In this document: positions 54,004 to 62,040 of the stretch, in pieces
Numbering within the stretch: position 1 is the stretch's first letter
Layout of the letters: each line of letters begins with the position of its first letter
Origin: Pseudaminobacter soli (ex Li et al. 2025)
GTDB lineage: Bacteria; Pseudomonadota; Alphaproteobacteria; Rhizobiales; Rhizobiaceae
DNA length: 64,000 nt
NCBI RefSeq assembly: GCF_003012705.1
Contig: NZ_PXYL01000014.1
Location: 1 to 64,000, forward strand
Direction: 5' to 3'
Notes under the pieces: generated by a model
Seen by the model: the letters and a program-made list of their open reading frames with translations, nothing else
What the model was told of the DNA's origin: nothing
Database searches by the model: none
Made by a program: the position numbers and the translations under genes

Positions 54004-55332
54004 ATGGGGCCTGTGGTCGATCCCGTTCCAACGCGCGATACCCGTCCCGGGGCGGCGGATGTCGTGATCGTCGGCGGCGGCATCATCGGCGTCAGCGCCG
54101 CGCTGTTTCTCGCGCGCAGCGGCGTGTCGGTGGTTCTGTGCGAAAAGGGCTACATCGCCGGCGAACAATCGAGCCGCAACTGGGGCTGGGTTCGCCGCAT
54201 GGGACGAGACCCGCGCGAACTGCCGCTGATCGTCGAGGCCCTCAAGCTCTGGCCGCAGATGGAAGAGCTGGTCGGCGAGGATGTCGGCTTCCGCCGCACG
54301 GGAATCCTCTATCTGTGCGAGGACGACAGCGACATTCCGCACCATGAGGACTGGCTGAAACGCGCTGGCAATTATGCGCTGGACACCCGCCTGATCGAAG
54401 GCAAGGCGCTTTCGGCGCTGATGCCCGGGGCCACGCGCAGTTTTCGCGCCGCGCTCCATACCCCGAGCGACGGCCGTGCCGAACCGCAGAAGGCCGCTCC
54501 CGCCATCGCGCGGGCAGCACAGCGCGCCGGCGCCCGCATCCTCGCACCCTGTGCCGTGCGCTCGATCGAAACCGAAGGCGGACGCATCAGCGGCGTGGTA
54601 ACGGAACAGGGCGTCATCCGGACCAGCACGGTCATCGTCGCCGGCGGCGCCTGGTCGAGCCGCCTGTGCGGCTCGCTCGGACTACGTCTGCCGCAGTTGA
54701 CGGTACGCGCCTCCGTGATGCGCACGGGGCCAGTGGAAGGCGGCCCGGATGGCGCGGCCTGGGGCAAGGATTTTGCCTATCGCAAGAGGCTGGACGGCGG
54801 TTACACGCTCGCGGACGGCACGCTCAATTTCCACCACATCAGCCCCAACAGCTTCCGCTATTTCCGCGACTTCCTGCCTATGCTCTCGCAGGAATGGCGC
54901 ATGGTGCGGCTGCGCGCCGGCCTGGATTTCTTCACCGGCCCCTTCGGCCTGTCGCCTTCGGTGGAGCCGGGCCAGAGCGTCTACGAGCGCCACAGGACAC
55001 TCGACCCCGCGCCGGTAACCGCGCGACTGGACCTCGTGCGCAAGAAGATGGAAGAAATGTTCCCGGTTCTGAAAGGCGTGCCGATAGAGCAGCGCTGGGC
55101 CGGCTTCATCGACGCCACGCCGGACGCTGTGCCGGTGATTTCGCCGGTCAAGTCGCTGCCGGGGCTGGTGATCGCGACTGGCTTCTCCGGCCACGGCTTC
55201 GGCATCGGCCCCGCTGCCGGCCAGCTGGCGGCAAATCTGGCAACGGGCGATACGCCCATCGTCGATCCGACGCCCTTCCGCTACGAGCGCTTCATCGACG
55301 GCACGAAACCGAGGCCGACCACCGGCGTGTAG
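54004..55332 (+). CDS. FAD-dependent amino acid oxidoreductase, likely L-pipecolate oxidase type
   Basis: The 442-residue flavoenzyme has a Rossmann FAD motif DVVIVGGGIIGVSAALFLARSGVSVVLCEKG (about residues 19-49) and the DAO fold. IAGEQSSRNWGWVRRMGRDPRELPL and the terminal GLVIATGFSGHGFGIGPAAGQLAA are typical of DadA/glycine oxidase relatives. The RNWGW(V/C)R motif occurs in rhizobial and pseudomonad amino acid dehydrogenases. Because it heads a block for 2-aminoadipate catabolism, oxidation of pipecolate (AmaA role) or D-lysine is a reasonable guess; D-amino acid dehydrogenase is the alternative. GGGAGGA lies five bases before the ATG. It converges on the LysR gene. Confidence 0.85.
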   Translation: MGPVVDPVPTRDTRPGAADVVIVGGGIIGVSAALFLARSGVSVVLCEKGYIAGEQSSRNWGWVRRMGRDPRELPLIVEALKLWPQMEELVGEDVGFRRTGILYLCEDDSDIPHHEDWLKRAGNYALDTRLIEGKALSALMPGATRSFRAALHTPSDGRAEPQKAAPAIARAAQRAGARILAPCAVRSIETEGGRISGVVTEQGVIRTSTVIVAGGAWSSRLCGSLGLRLPQLTVRASVMRTGPVEGGPDGAAWGKDFAYRKRLDGGYTLADGTLNFHHISPNSFRYFRDFLPMLSQEWRMVRLRAGLDFFTGPFGLSPSVEPGQSVYERHRTLDPAPVTARLDLVRKKMEEMFPVLKGVPIEQRWAGFIDATPDAVPVISPVKSLPGLVIATGFSGHGFGIGPAAGQLAANLATGDTPIVDPTPFRYERFIDGTKPRPTTGV

Positions 55333-55347
55333 CGTGTGTCAACGACG

Positions 55348-56262
55348 CTAGGCGGCGTTCGGACGCCCGGCGCCGACCTGGCTGAGCAGCCAGTCCTGGA
55401 AAGCGACGGCGACCTTGTTGTTCTGCCGGCTTTCCGGAAAGACGACGAAGTAGCTGTTTTCGGTCGCCATGGGCAGGTCGAAAAGCGTCGTCAGCGCGCC
55501 GCTGCGGATTTCCTCCTCGATCAGGTAGGATGGAAGAAGGCCCACCCCCAGCCCGGAAAGAACGGCTGAGATAATCATTGAGAACTGGTCGAAGCGGTTG
55601 CCGCGATAGGCATTCTGGGCGGCAACGCCATTGGCTTCGAACCATTGCGCCCAGAGGCGCGGGCGCGTGGTGAGGTGGATAAGCGGCGCGTCGGCAAGAT
55701 CTTCGGGGTTCCGCGCCGCCAGCTTCTCGATCGTCTTCCCGCTTGCCACTGGCAGGACCACTTCGCTGCACAGGAAGGTGGAACGCGCCCGCGCCCAGGT
55801 GGGCTGGCCATAATGGATCGCCAGATCGAAATCCTCCTCGTCGAAGTCGAACGGGGTCGAGCGGGATTCGATGGTCACGGACACATTCGGGTGGGTATCC
55901 AGAAATTTGGACAGGCGCGGCACCAGCCACCTGGTTCCGAATGTGGGCAGCGTGGCTACCCGCAGCGAGGCCTTTATATCGGCCGCAGCCACCGCGCCGA
56001 TCATCAACTGCTCCGATTGATGCAGCAGACGCCGCACCTCGGGCAGCAGGCGCGCGCCAGCCGCCGACAGCACGACGCGCTGCCTGATCCTCTCGAACAG
56101 CAGCAGCCCGGTCTGGCGCTCCAGATCGGCAATCTGGCGGCTCACTGCGCTTTGCGTGAGATTCAGCTCCTCCGCCGCGCGCGTGAAATTGCCGTGCCTG
56201 GCGGCGCTTTCGAAGGCCTGCAGATTAACGAGAGCGGGAACCAGCGTTCGGCGCATGTTCAT
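55348..56262 (-). CDS. LysR-family transcriptional regulator (GcvA-like)
   Basis: The 304-residue regulator has the LysR helix-turn-helix LQAFESAARHGNFTRAAEELNLTQSAVSRQIADLE (about residues 14-48) and a GcvA-type effector domain with TLPTFGTRWLVPRLSKFLDTHP and YLIEEEIRSGALTTLFDLP. It lies between the oxidoreductase (convergent) and the divergent hglS, the classical position for a LysR activator of the neighbouring pathway. The effector may be lysine, pipecolate or 2-aminoadipate; this is inference. The 106-base gap to hglS should contain its binding site, though I could not define one. Confidence 0.9.
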   Translation of the reverse strand: MNMRRTLVPALVNLQAFESAARHGNFTRAAEELNLTQSAVSRQIADLERQTGLLLFERIRQRVVLSAAGARLLPEVRRLLHQSEQLMIGAVAAADIKASLRVATLPTFGTRWLVPRLSKFLDTHPNVSVTIESRSTPFDFDEEDFDLAIHYGQPTWARARSTFLCSEVVLPVASGKTIEKLAARNPEDLADAPLIHLTTRPRLWAQWFEANGVAAQNAYRGNRFDQFSMIISAVLSGLGVGLLPSYLIEEEIRSGALTTLFDLPMATENSYFVVFPESRQNNKVAVAFQDWLLSQVGAGRPNAA

Positions 56263-56368
56263 TCCATTTACGCATCAAGCCAGCATCCGATCTCATAAGA
56301 CGAAGGCCAAGACAAGGCATATTAGTCACGCGAGAATTAAGTTTGCCGCTGTGAGAGAGTTGAGCGTC

Positions 56369-57769
56369 ATGACTTCGCCCCACATTCCCGCCGACGAGAT
56401 CCGCGCGGCCTTCTCCGCCGCCATGTCGGAGCTGTACCGGGCGGAAGTTCCCGCCTACGGTACGCTGATCGAACTGGTGCGCCAGGTGAACGATGAAACG
56501 CTCGCCGGGGACCCGGCCCTGCGCGAGCGGCTCGAGGACACCGACACGCTCGACCGTATCTCCGAAGAACGGCACGGCGCGATTCGCCTCGGCACGCCCG
56601 CCGAGCTTTCGATGATGCGCCGCGTCTTTGCGGTCATGGGCATGTATCCGGTCGGCTATTATGACCTGTCGACCGCGGGCGTTCCTGTCCATTCGACCGC
56701 CTTCCGTCCGGTCGGCGAGAAGGCGCTGAGCAAAAATCCGTTCCGCGTTTTCACCTCGCTTCTCCGGCTTGACCTGATCGCCGACGAGACCCTGCGCCGC
56801 GAGGCCGAGGAGATTTTGGGCAAGCGCCGGATATTCACGAACGAAGCGATCGCGCTGACGCAGAAGGCGGAACAGGAGGGCGGGCTCGACAAGGCGGACG
56901 CCGGCCGTTTCGTCGCCGAGGTGCTGGAGACCTTCCGCTGGCACGACAAGGCCAATGTCAGCCTCGAAATGTACCGCCGGCTCCACGATGCCCACCGGCT
57001 GGTCGCCGATGTTGTGTCCTTCAAGGGGCCGCATATCAACCATCTGACGCCCCGCACGCTCGATATCGACGCGGTCCAGGCGCGCATGCCCGAGCATGGG
57101 ATCGCGCCCAAGGCGGTCGTCGAGGGTCCGCCGAGCCGCAAGTGCCCGATCCTGCTGCGTCAGACCTCGTTCAAAGCCTTGCAGGAAGCGGTGTCCTTCG
57201 CTGACGCAGACGGCAGCTGGAAGACCGGCTCCCACACCGCGCGCTTCGGCGAGATCGAGCAGCGCGGCATCGGTTTGACGCCGAAGGGCCGCGCCCTTTA
57301 CGACGACCTGCTGAACCGCTCGCGCGCTGTCGTCCGCCCTGCGGCCGACGGCTCCAACGCCCACGAATATGAAGCAGCACTGGCCGAAGTCTTCCAGGCT
57401 TTCCCCGACAATTGGGACGATATCCGCGCCAATGGGCTGGGCTATTTTATCTACTCGCTGACCGAGAAGGGCCGGACCAGGCGGCTTCCGGATGCAGCGT
57501 TGTCGCTCGAAACCCTCATCGCCGAAGGCCTCATTCGCTTCGACCCGATCGTCTACGAGGACTTTTTGCCAGTCAGCGCCGCTGGCATTTTTCAGTCCAA
57601 TCTTGGCGACGACGCGCAGCAGGAATTCAAGGCGAGCCCCAACCAGCTTCGCTTTGAAGCCGATCTCGGCGCGGCGGTGCTCAACGAGTTCGACCACTAC
57701 GCGGCCATCGAACAGGGCTCGATCGAGGCCTGCCTCCGCGTGCTGACCGCCCAGGAAGCCGCGGAATAG
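56369..57769 (+). CDS. hglS: 2-oxoadipate dioxygenase/decarboxylase (DUF1338, HglS type)
   Basis: The 466-residue protein matches the VOC-like DUF1338/YdcJ family. In Pseudomonas putida the family member HglS converts 2-oxoadipate to D-2-hydroxyglutarate and CO2 using Fe(II) and oxygen. Family residues are visible: the metal-ligand His and substrate Arg in SEERHGAIRLGT (His69, Arg73), the second His in KGPHINHLTPRTLD (His225 likely) and the Glu in ARFGEIEQRG. These align with the HglS residues as I remember them. The ATG at 56369 is preferred; a GTG at 56351 is in frame. The next gene, eight bases on, encodes the enzyme expected to consume its product. Confidence 0.88.
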   Translation: MTSPHIPADEIRAAFSAAMSELYRAEVPAYGTLIELVRQVNDETLAGDPALRERLEDTDTLDRISEERHGAIRLGTPAELSMMRRVFAVMGMYPVGYYDLSTAGVPVHSTAFRPVGEKALSKNPFRVFTSLLRLDLIADETLRREAEEILGKRRIFTNEAIALTQKAEQEGGLDKADAGRFVAEVLETFRWHDKANVSLEMYRRLHDAHRLVADVVSFKGPHINHLTPRTLDIDAVQARMPEHGIAPKAVVEGPPSRKCPILLRQTSFKALQEAVSFADADGSWKTGSHTARFGEIEQRGIGLTPKGRALYDDLLNRSRAVVRPAADGSNAHEYEAALAEVFQAFPDNWDDIRANGLGYFIYSLTEKGRTRRLPDAALSLETLIAEGLIRFDPIVYEDFLPVSAAGIFQSNLGDDAQQEFKASPNQLRFEADLGAAVLNEFDHYAAIEQGSIEACLRVLTAQEAAE

Positions 57770-57776
57770 GTTCTAG

Positions 57777-59198
57777 ATGATCGACCGGGCGCACAGGGAC
57801 GCGTTTCTGCACATCCTCGGCGACAAGGGGCTCGTCGAGGACGAGGGCGATGTTGCCGCCTATGAGACCGGCGCCCGCTACGACCGAGGCAAGGCGGCGT
57901 TGGTCCTGCGCCCACGCACCACGCAGGAGGTCTCGGCCGTCGTCGCCTACTGCGTCAGGAACGGCCTCGCGCTGGTGCCGCAGTCCGGCAACACCGGCCT
58001 CGTCTCCGGCTCGACGCCTGATGGCTCGGGCACGGAAATCGTACTCAGTCTCGACCGCGTGACGCAGGTCTTCGAACTCGATCTCGACAACCGCTCGCTG
58101 AAAGCCGGTGCCGGCCTTCGGCTTTCCGAAGTCAACCGGCGACTGGAGGAGCACGGTCTGTTCTTCCCGATCGATCTCGGCGCCGATCCATGCCTGGGCG
58201 GCATGGTGGCCACCAACACCGGCGGCTCGCGCTTCCTCCGCTACGGCGACGTTCGCCGCAACACGCTTGGCCTCACCGTCGTGCTGGGCGACGAGAACGG
58301 CACAGTGCTGGAGCTGTCCGCCGACCTGCGCAAGAACAACACTGGAGTCGATTGGAAGCAGCTTTTCATCGGCACGTCGGGTGCCTTCGGCATTGTCACC
58401 GAATGCGTCCTCAATCTTGAAAAAACGCCTCGCCAGGCCGCGACAGCGCTTCTTGTGCCCAAGAGCGCAGCGCACGTCATGCCGCTGCTGCGCGCCATGG
58501 AAGATCGGCTCGGCGTCTACCTCTCGGCCTTCGAGGGCATGTCCGGCAATGCCGTCGCCGCTGCACTCGACCACGTGCCGTCGCTGAGGAACCCGTTCCA
58601 GCGTGGTGTCGTGCCGCCCTACGTCATTCTTGCTGAGATCAGCCGGACCTGGGCCCCGCGTGAGGGCGAACAGGGGCTCGATGCAGTGCTGGAAAACGTG
58701 CTCGCCGAGATTTGGGAAAGCGAGGAGGCGCCGCTGGCCGATGCCTTCGTCGGCCCTGCCCATGAGACCTGGGCGCTGCGCCATGCGCTGTCGGAAGGCG
58801 TCAAGCATTCCGGCCGGCTGATCGCCTTCGACCTCTCCTTCCGGCGCGGGCAGATCATGGCGTTCTGCGAGCGAATGAAGACGGAAATGCCGAGCCTCTT
58901 CCCGGAAGTGACCATCTGCGACTTCGGCCATATCGGCGATGGCGGCGTGCATCTCAACCTCGTCGTGCCACGTGACAGCGCGGCCGCCTCCGACGCAGAC
59001 TACGAGCGCCGGCTGCGCGACTGGGTCTTCCGCATCACCGTCGAGGATTTCGGCGGCAGCTTCAGCGCCGAGCATGCCATCGGCCGCAAGAACCAGGCCT
59101 ATTACGACCTCTACACCAACCCCGAAATCAAGCGCCTTGCCCAAGGCCTCAAGGCGATAACCTCGCCCGGCCGCCTCGGCACCGCGCGCTTTGGATGA
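57777..59198 (+). CDS. FAD-linked D-2-hydroxyglutarate dehydrogenase-like oxidase
   Basis: The 473-residue protein belongs to the FAD-binding PCMH/GlcD family. PQSGNTGLVSGSTPDGSGTEIVLSL and GMVATNTGGSRFLRYGDVR (about residues 140-165) form the FAD site. CDFGHIGDGGVHLNLVVP (about 380-397) holds the family's catalytic histidines, and SAEHAIGRKN is the C-terminal signature. D-lactate and D-2-hydroxyglutarate dehydrogenases share this layout. Adjacency to hglS points to oxidation of D-2-hydroxyglutarate to 2-oxoglutarate. It is followed, with overlap or near overlap, by the aldehyde dehydrogenase gene. Confidence 0.88.
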   Translation: MIDRAHRDAFLHILGDKGLVEDEGDVAAYETGARYDRGKAALVLRPRTTQEVSAVVAYCVRNGLALVPQSGNTGLVSGSTPDGSGTEIVLSLDRVTQVFELDLDNRSLKAGAGLRLSEVNRRLEEHGLFFPIDLGADPCLGGMVATNTGGSRFLRYGDVRRNTLGLTVVLGDENGTVLELSADLRKNNTGVDWKQLFIGTSGAFGIVTECVLNLEKTPRQAATALLVPKSAAHVMPLLRAMEDRLGVYLSAFEGMSGNAVAAALDHVPSLRNPFQRGVVPPYVILAEISRTWAPREGEQGLDAVLENVLAEIWESEEAPLADAFVGPAHETWALRHALSEGVKHSGRLIAFDLSFRRGQIMAFCERMKTEMPSLFPEVTICDFGHIGDGGVHLNLVVPRDSAAASDADYERRLRDWVFRITVEDFGGSFSAEHAIGRKNQAYYDLYTNPEIKRLAQGLKAITSPGRLGTARFG

Positions 59199-59212
59199 AA
59201 AAGGAGCCCGTC

Positions 59213-60745
59213 ATGAACATTGCAGCGAAAGCGGTAAACGTCGTCGAGGAAGCCGCCGCGATCCTCAGCAAGCTCGGTGTCGCCGAGCAGCTCTACAAGG
59301 GCGGAGACATGCCCTCCTATTCGCCGGTCACCGGCCAGGAGATTGCAAGGCTGAAGACGGTTTCGGCCGCCGAGGCCGCCGCCAAGATCGAAGCCGCCGA
59401 CAAGGCCTTCCGCGCCTGGCGCAACGTCCCTGCCCCCAAGCGCGGTGAGCTGATCCGCCTGCTGGGCGAGGAACTGCGCGCCGCCAAGGCCGATCTCGGC
59501 CGCCTTGTCTCGATCGAGGCCGGCAAGATCACCTCCGAGGGTCTCGGCGAGGTGCAGGAAATGATCGACATCTGCGACTTTGCCGTCGGTCTTTCGCGCC
59601 AGCTCTACGGCCTCACCATCGCCACCGAACGCCCTGGTCACCGCATGATGGAAACCTGGCATCCGCTTGGCGTCGTCGGCATCATCACCGCCTTCAACTT
59701 CCCGGTTGCCGTCTGGTCGTGGAATACCGCGCTGGCGCTTGTCTGCGGCAACGCCGTGGTCTGGAAACCTTCGGAAAAGACGCCGCTCACCGCCCTGGCC
59801 AGCCAGGCCATTCTCGAACGCGCCATCGCCCGCTTCGGCGAGGTGCCGGAAGGTCTCAGCCAGGTGCTGATCGGCGACCGTGCCATCGGCGAGGTTATGG
59901 TCGACAACCCGAAGGTGCCGCTGGTGTCGGCCACGGGCTCGACCCGCATGGGCCGCGAGGTCGGCCCGCGCCTTGCCAAGCGCTTCGCTCGCTCCATCCT
60001 GGAACTCGGCGGCAACAATGCCGGCATCGTCTGCCCGTCGGCCGATCTCGACATGGCGCTGCGCGCCGTGGCCTTCGGCGCCATGGGCACCGCTGGCCAG
60101 CGCTGCACGACGCTGCGCCGCCTCTTCGTCCATGAGAGCGTCTATGACACGCTCGTCCCGCGCCTGAAGAAGGCCTATGCCAGCGTGTCGGTCGGCAATC
60201 CGCTCGAGACCTCGGCGCTGGTCGGCCCGCTGATCGACAAGCCGGCCTTCGACAACATGCAAAAGGCGCTGACCGAGGCGAAGGCGCAGGGTGGCACCGT
60301 CACCGGCGGCGAGCGCGTGGAAGCCGGCCAGGCGACCGCCTACTACGTCAAGCCAGCGCTGGTCGAAATGCCGAAGCAGCAGGGGCCCGTGGTCGAAGAG
60401 ACCTTCGCGCCGATCCTCTACGTAATGAAGTACACCGATTTCGACGCCGTGATTGCCGAGCACAATGCCGTCGGCGCCGGCCTCTCCTCCTCGATCTTCA
60501 CGCTCGACATGCGTGAGGCCGAAACCTTCCTTTCGAGCGAGGGTTCGGATTGCGGCATCGCCAACGTCAATATCGGCACTTCGGGCGCCGAGATCGGCGG
60601 CGCGTTCGGCGGTGAGAAGGAAACCGGCGGCGGCCGTGAATCCGGCTCGGACGCCTGGAAGGCCTATATGCGCCGCGCCACCAACACCGTGAACTATTCG
60701 AAAGCCCTGCCGCTGGCACAGGGCGTTTCCTTCGACATCGAATAG
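59213..60745 (+). CDS. amaB: Aldehyde dehydrogenase, ALDH7/2-aminoadipate semialdehyde type
   Basis: The 510-residue enzyme has the ALDH7 (antiquitin) length and wording: ITAFNFPVAVWSWNTALALVCGN, catalytic Glu in LELGGNNAGIV, catalytic Cys in GTAGQRCTTLRR, and the C-terminal GAEIGGAFGGEKETGGGRESGSDAWKAYMRR. This family oxidises L-2-aminoadipate 6-semialdehyde (piperideine-6-carboxylate) to 2-aminoadipate with NAD. The ATG at 59213 is chosen because AAGGAG lies six bases upstream; an earlier ATG at 59195 overlaps the preceding stop. It agrees with the lysine-pipecolate pathway of this block. Confidence 0.9.
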   Translation: MNIAAKAVNVVEEAAAILSKLGVAEQLYKGGDMPSYSPVTGQEIARLKTVSAAEAAAKIEAADKAFRAWRNVPAPKRGELIRLLGEELRAAKADLGRLVSIEAGKITSEGLGEVQEMIDICDFAVGLSRQLYGLTIATERPGHRMMETWHPLGVVGIITAFNFPVAVWSWNTALALVCGNAVVWKPSEKTPLTALASQAILERAIARFGEVPEGLSQVLIGDRAIGEVMVDNPKVPLVSATGSTRMGREVGPRLAKRFARSILELGGNNAGIVCPSADLDMALRAVAFGAMGTAGQRCTTLRRLFVHESVYDTLVPRLKKAYASVSVGNPLETSALVGPLIDKPAFDNMQKALTEAKAQGGTVTGGERVEAGQATAYYVKPALVEMPKQQGPVVEETFAPILYVMKYTDFDAVIAEHNAVGAGLSSSIFTLDMREAETFLSSEGSDCGIANVNIGTSGAEIGGAFGGEKETGGGRESGSDAWKAYMRRATNTVNYSKALPLAQGVSFDIE

Positions 60746-60753
60746 GCGCTGCG

Positions 60754-61989
60754 ATGACCGTGATGAACAAGATCGAAGGGGCCGGCTTTGCGCCGGCCTC
60801 GCGGATTTCCGCAATCGGTGTCTCCGAAATCCTGGCCATCGGCGCCAGGGCGCAAGCCATGAAGCGCGAAGGCAAGCCGGTCATCATCCTCGGCGCGGGC
60901 GAGCCGGATTTCGACACGCCCGACCATGTGAAGCAGGCGGCCTCGGACGCCATGCAGCGCGGCGAGACGAAATATACCGCACTCGACGGCACACCGGCGC
61001 TCAAGGCCGCCATCCGCGACAAGTTCCAGCGTGAGAACGGCCTGTCCTACGAGCTCGACGAGATCACCGTCGCCACCGGCGCCAAGCAGGTGCTGTTCAA
61101 CGCGATGATGGCGACGCTCAATCCGGGCGACGAGGTCATCATTCCGACCCCGTACTGGACGTCCTATTCGGACATCGTCGAGATCGCCGAGGGCCGGCCG
61201 GTCCTCATCGCCTGCGACGCCGAGGCCGGCTTCCGCCTGACCGCCGAACAGCTCGAACAGGCGATCACGCCGAAGACGCGCTGGGTGATGCTGAACTCGC
61301 CGTCCAATCCCTCGGGTGCTGCCTACAGTGCCGAGCATTACCGCCCCTTGCTCGACGTCCTGCTCCGGCACCCGCATGTCTGGCTACTGGTCGACGACAT
61401 GTATGAGCACATCGTCTATGACGGCTTCGACTTCGTCACGCCGGCAGCGCTCGAGCCCCGGCTCAAGGATCGCACGCTGACGGTGAACGGCGTGTCGAAA
61501 GCCTACGCCATGACCGGCTGGCGCATCGGCTATGCGGGCGGGCCGAAGGCGCTGATCAAGGCCATGGCCGTTGTGCAGAGCCAGTCCACCTCGTGCCCGT
61601 CCTCAGTCAGCCAGGCGGCGGCGGTGGCTGCCCTCAGCGGCCCGCAAGGCTTCATCGCCGAGCGGCGTGATAGCTTCAAGGCGCGGCGCGATCTGGTGGT
61701 GGCAGCCCTGAACGAGATCGACGGTATCGATTGCCGCGTTCCGGAAGGTGCCTTCTACACCTTCGCCAGCTGCGCCGGCATGATCGGGCGGATCACGCCG
61801 TCGGGCGAGCGGATCGCGAGCGATCGCGACTTCACGAACTATCTGCTGCGGGAGGCGCTTGTCGCCGTCGTGCCGGGAAGCGCGTTCGGCCTGTCGCCTT
61901 ACTTCCGCATTTCCTACGCAACATCCCAGGCAGAGCTGCAGGAAGCGCTTTCGCGCATCGCTGCGGCCTGCGCCAAGCTTGGCGCCTAA
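60754..61989 (+). CDS. Class I aminotransferase, candidate 2-aminoadipate transaminase
   Basis: The 411-residue PLP enzyme shows the aspartate aminotransferase Ib layout: VIILGAGEPDFDTPDHVKQAA, TYA-type LNSPSNPSGAAYSAEHYRP with the PLP-contacting Asn, and VNGVSKAYAMTGWRIGYAGG with the Schiff-base Lys. The C-terminus SPYFRISYAT has the substrate-carboxylate Arg. By itself it looks like an aspartate/aromatic aminotransferase; the operon, eight bases after amaB, suggests conversion of 2-aminoadipate to 2-oxoadipate, feeding HglS. It ends at a hairpin (61996-62027). Confidence 0.87.
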   Translation: MTVMNKIEGAGFAPASRISAIGVSEILAIGARAQAMKREGKPVIILGAGEPDFDTPDHVKQAASDAMQRGETKYTALDGTPALKAAIRDKFQRENGLSYELDEITVATGAKQVLFNAMMATLNPGDEVIIPTPYWTSYSDIVEIAEGRPVLIACDAEAGFRLTAEQLEQAITPKTRWVMLNSPSNPSGAAYSAEHYRPLLDVLLRHPHVWLLVDDMYEHIVYDGFDFVTPAALEPRLKDRTLTVNGVSKAYAMTGWRIGYAGGPKALIKAMAVVQSQSTSCPSSVSQAAAVAALSGPQGFIAERRDSFKARRDLVVAALNEIDGIDCRVPEGAFYTFASCAGMIGRITPSGERIASDRDFTNYLLREALVAVVPGSAFGLSPYFRISYATSQAELQEALSRIAAACAKLGA

Positions 61990-61995
61990 CAGAGA

Positions 61996-62027
61996 CGGCG
62001 CCCGATATGAAACAATGTCGGGCGCCG
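61996..62027. terminator. Hairpin between convergent aminotransferase and vWA genes
   Basis: CGGCGCCCGA (61996-62005) and TCGGGCGCCG (62018-62027) form a perfect 10-bp stem around a 12-base loop. It lies between two convergent genes and could act on both strands. No T-tract follows, so it is a weak intrinsic terminator. Confidence 0.5.
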
Positions 62028-62040
62028 CACCATCCGGGTA

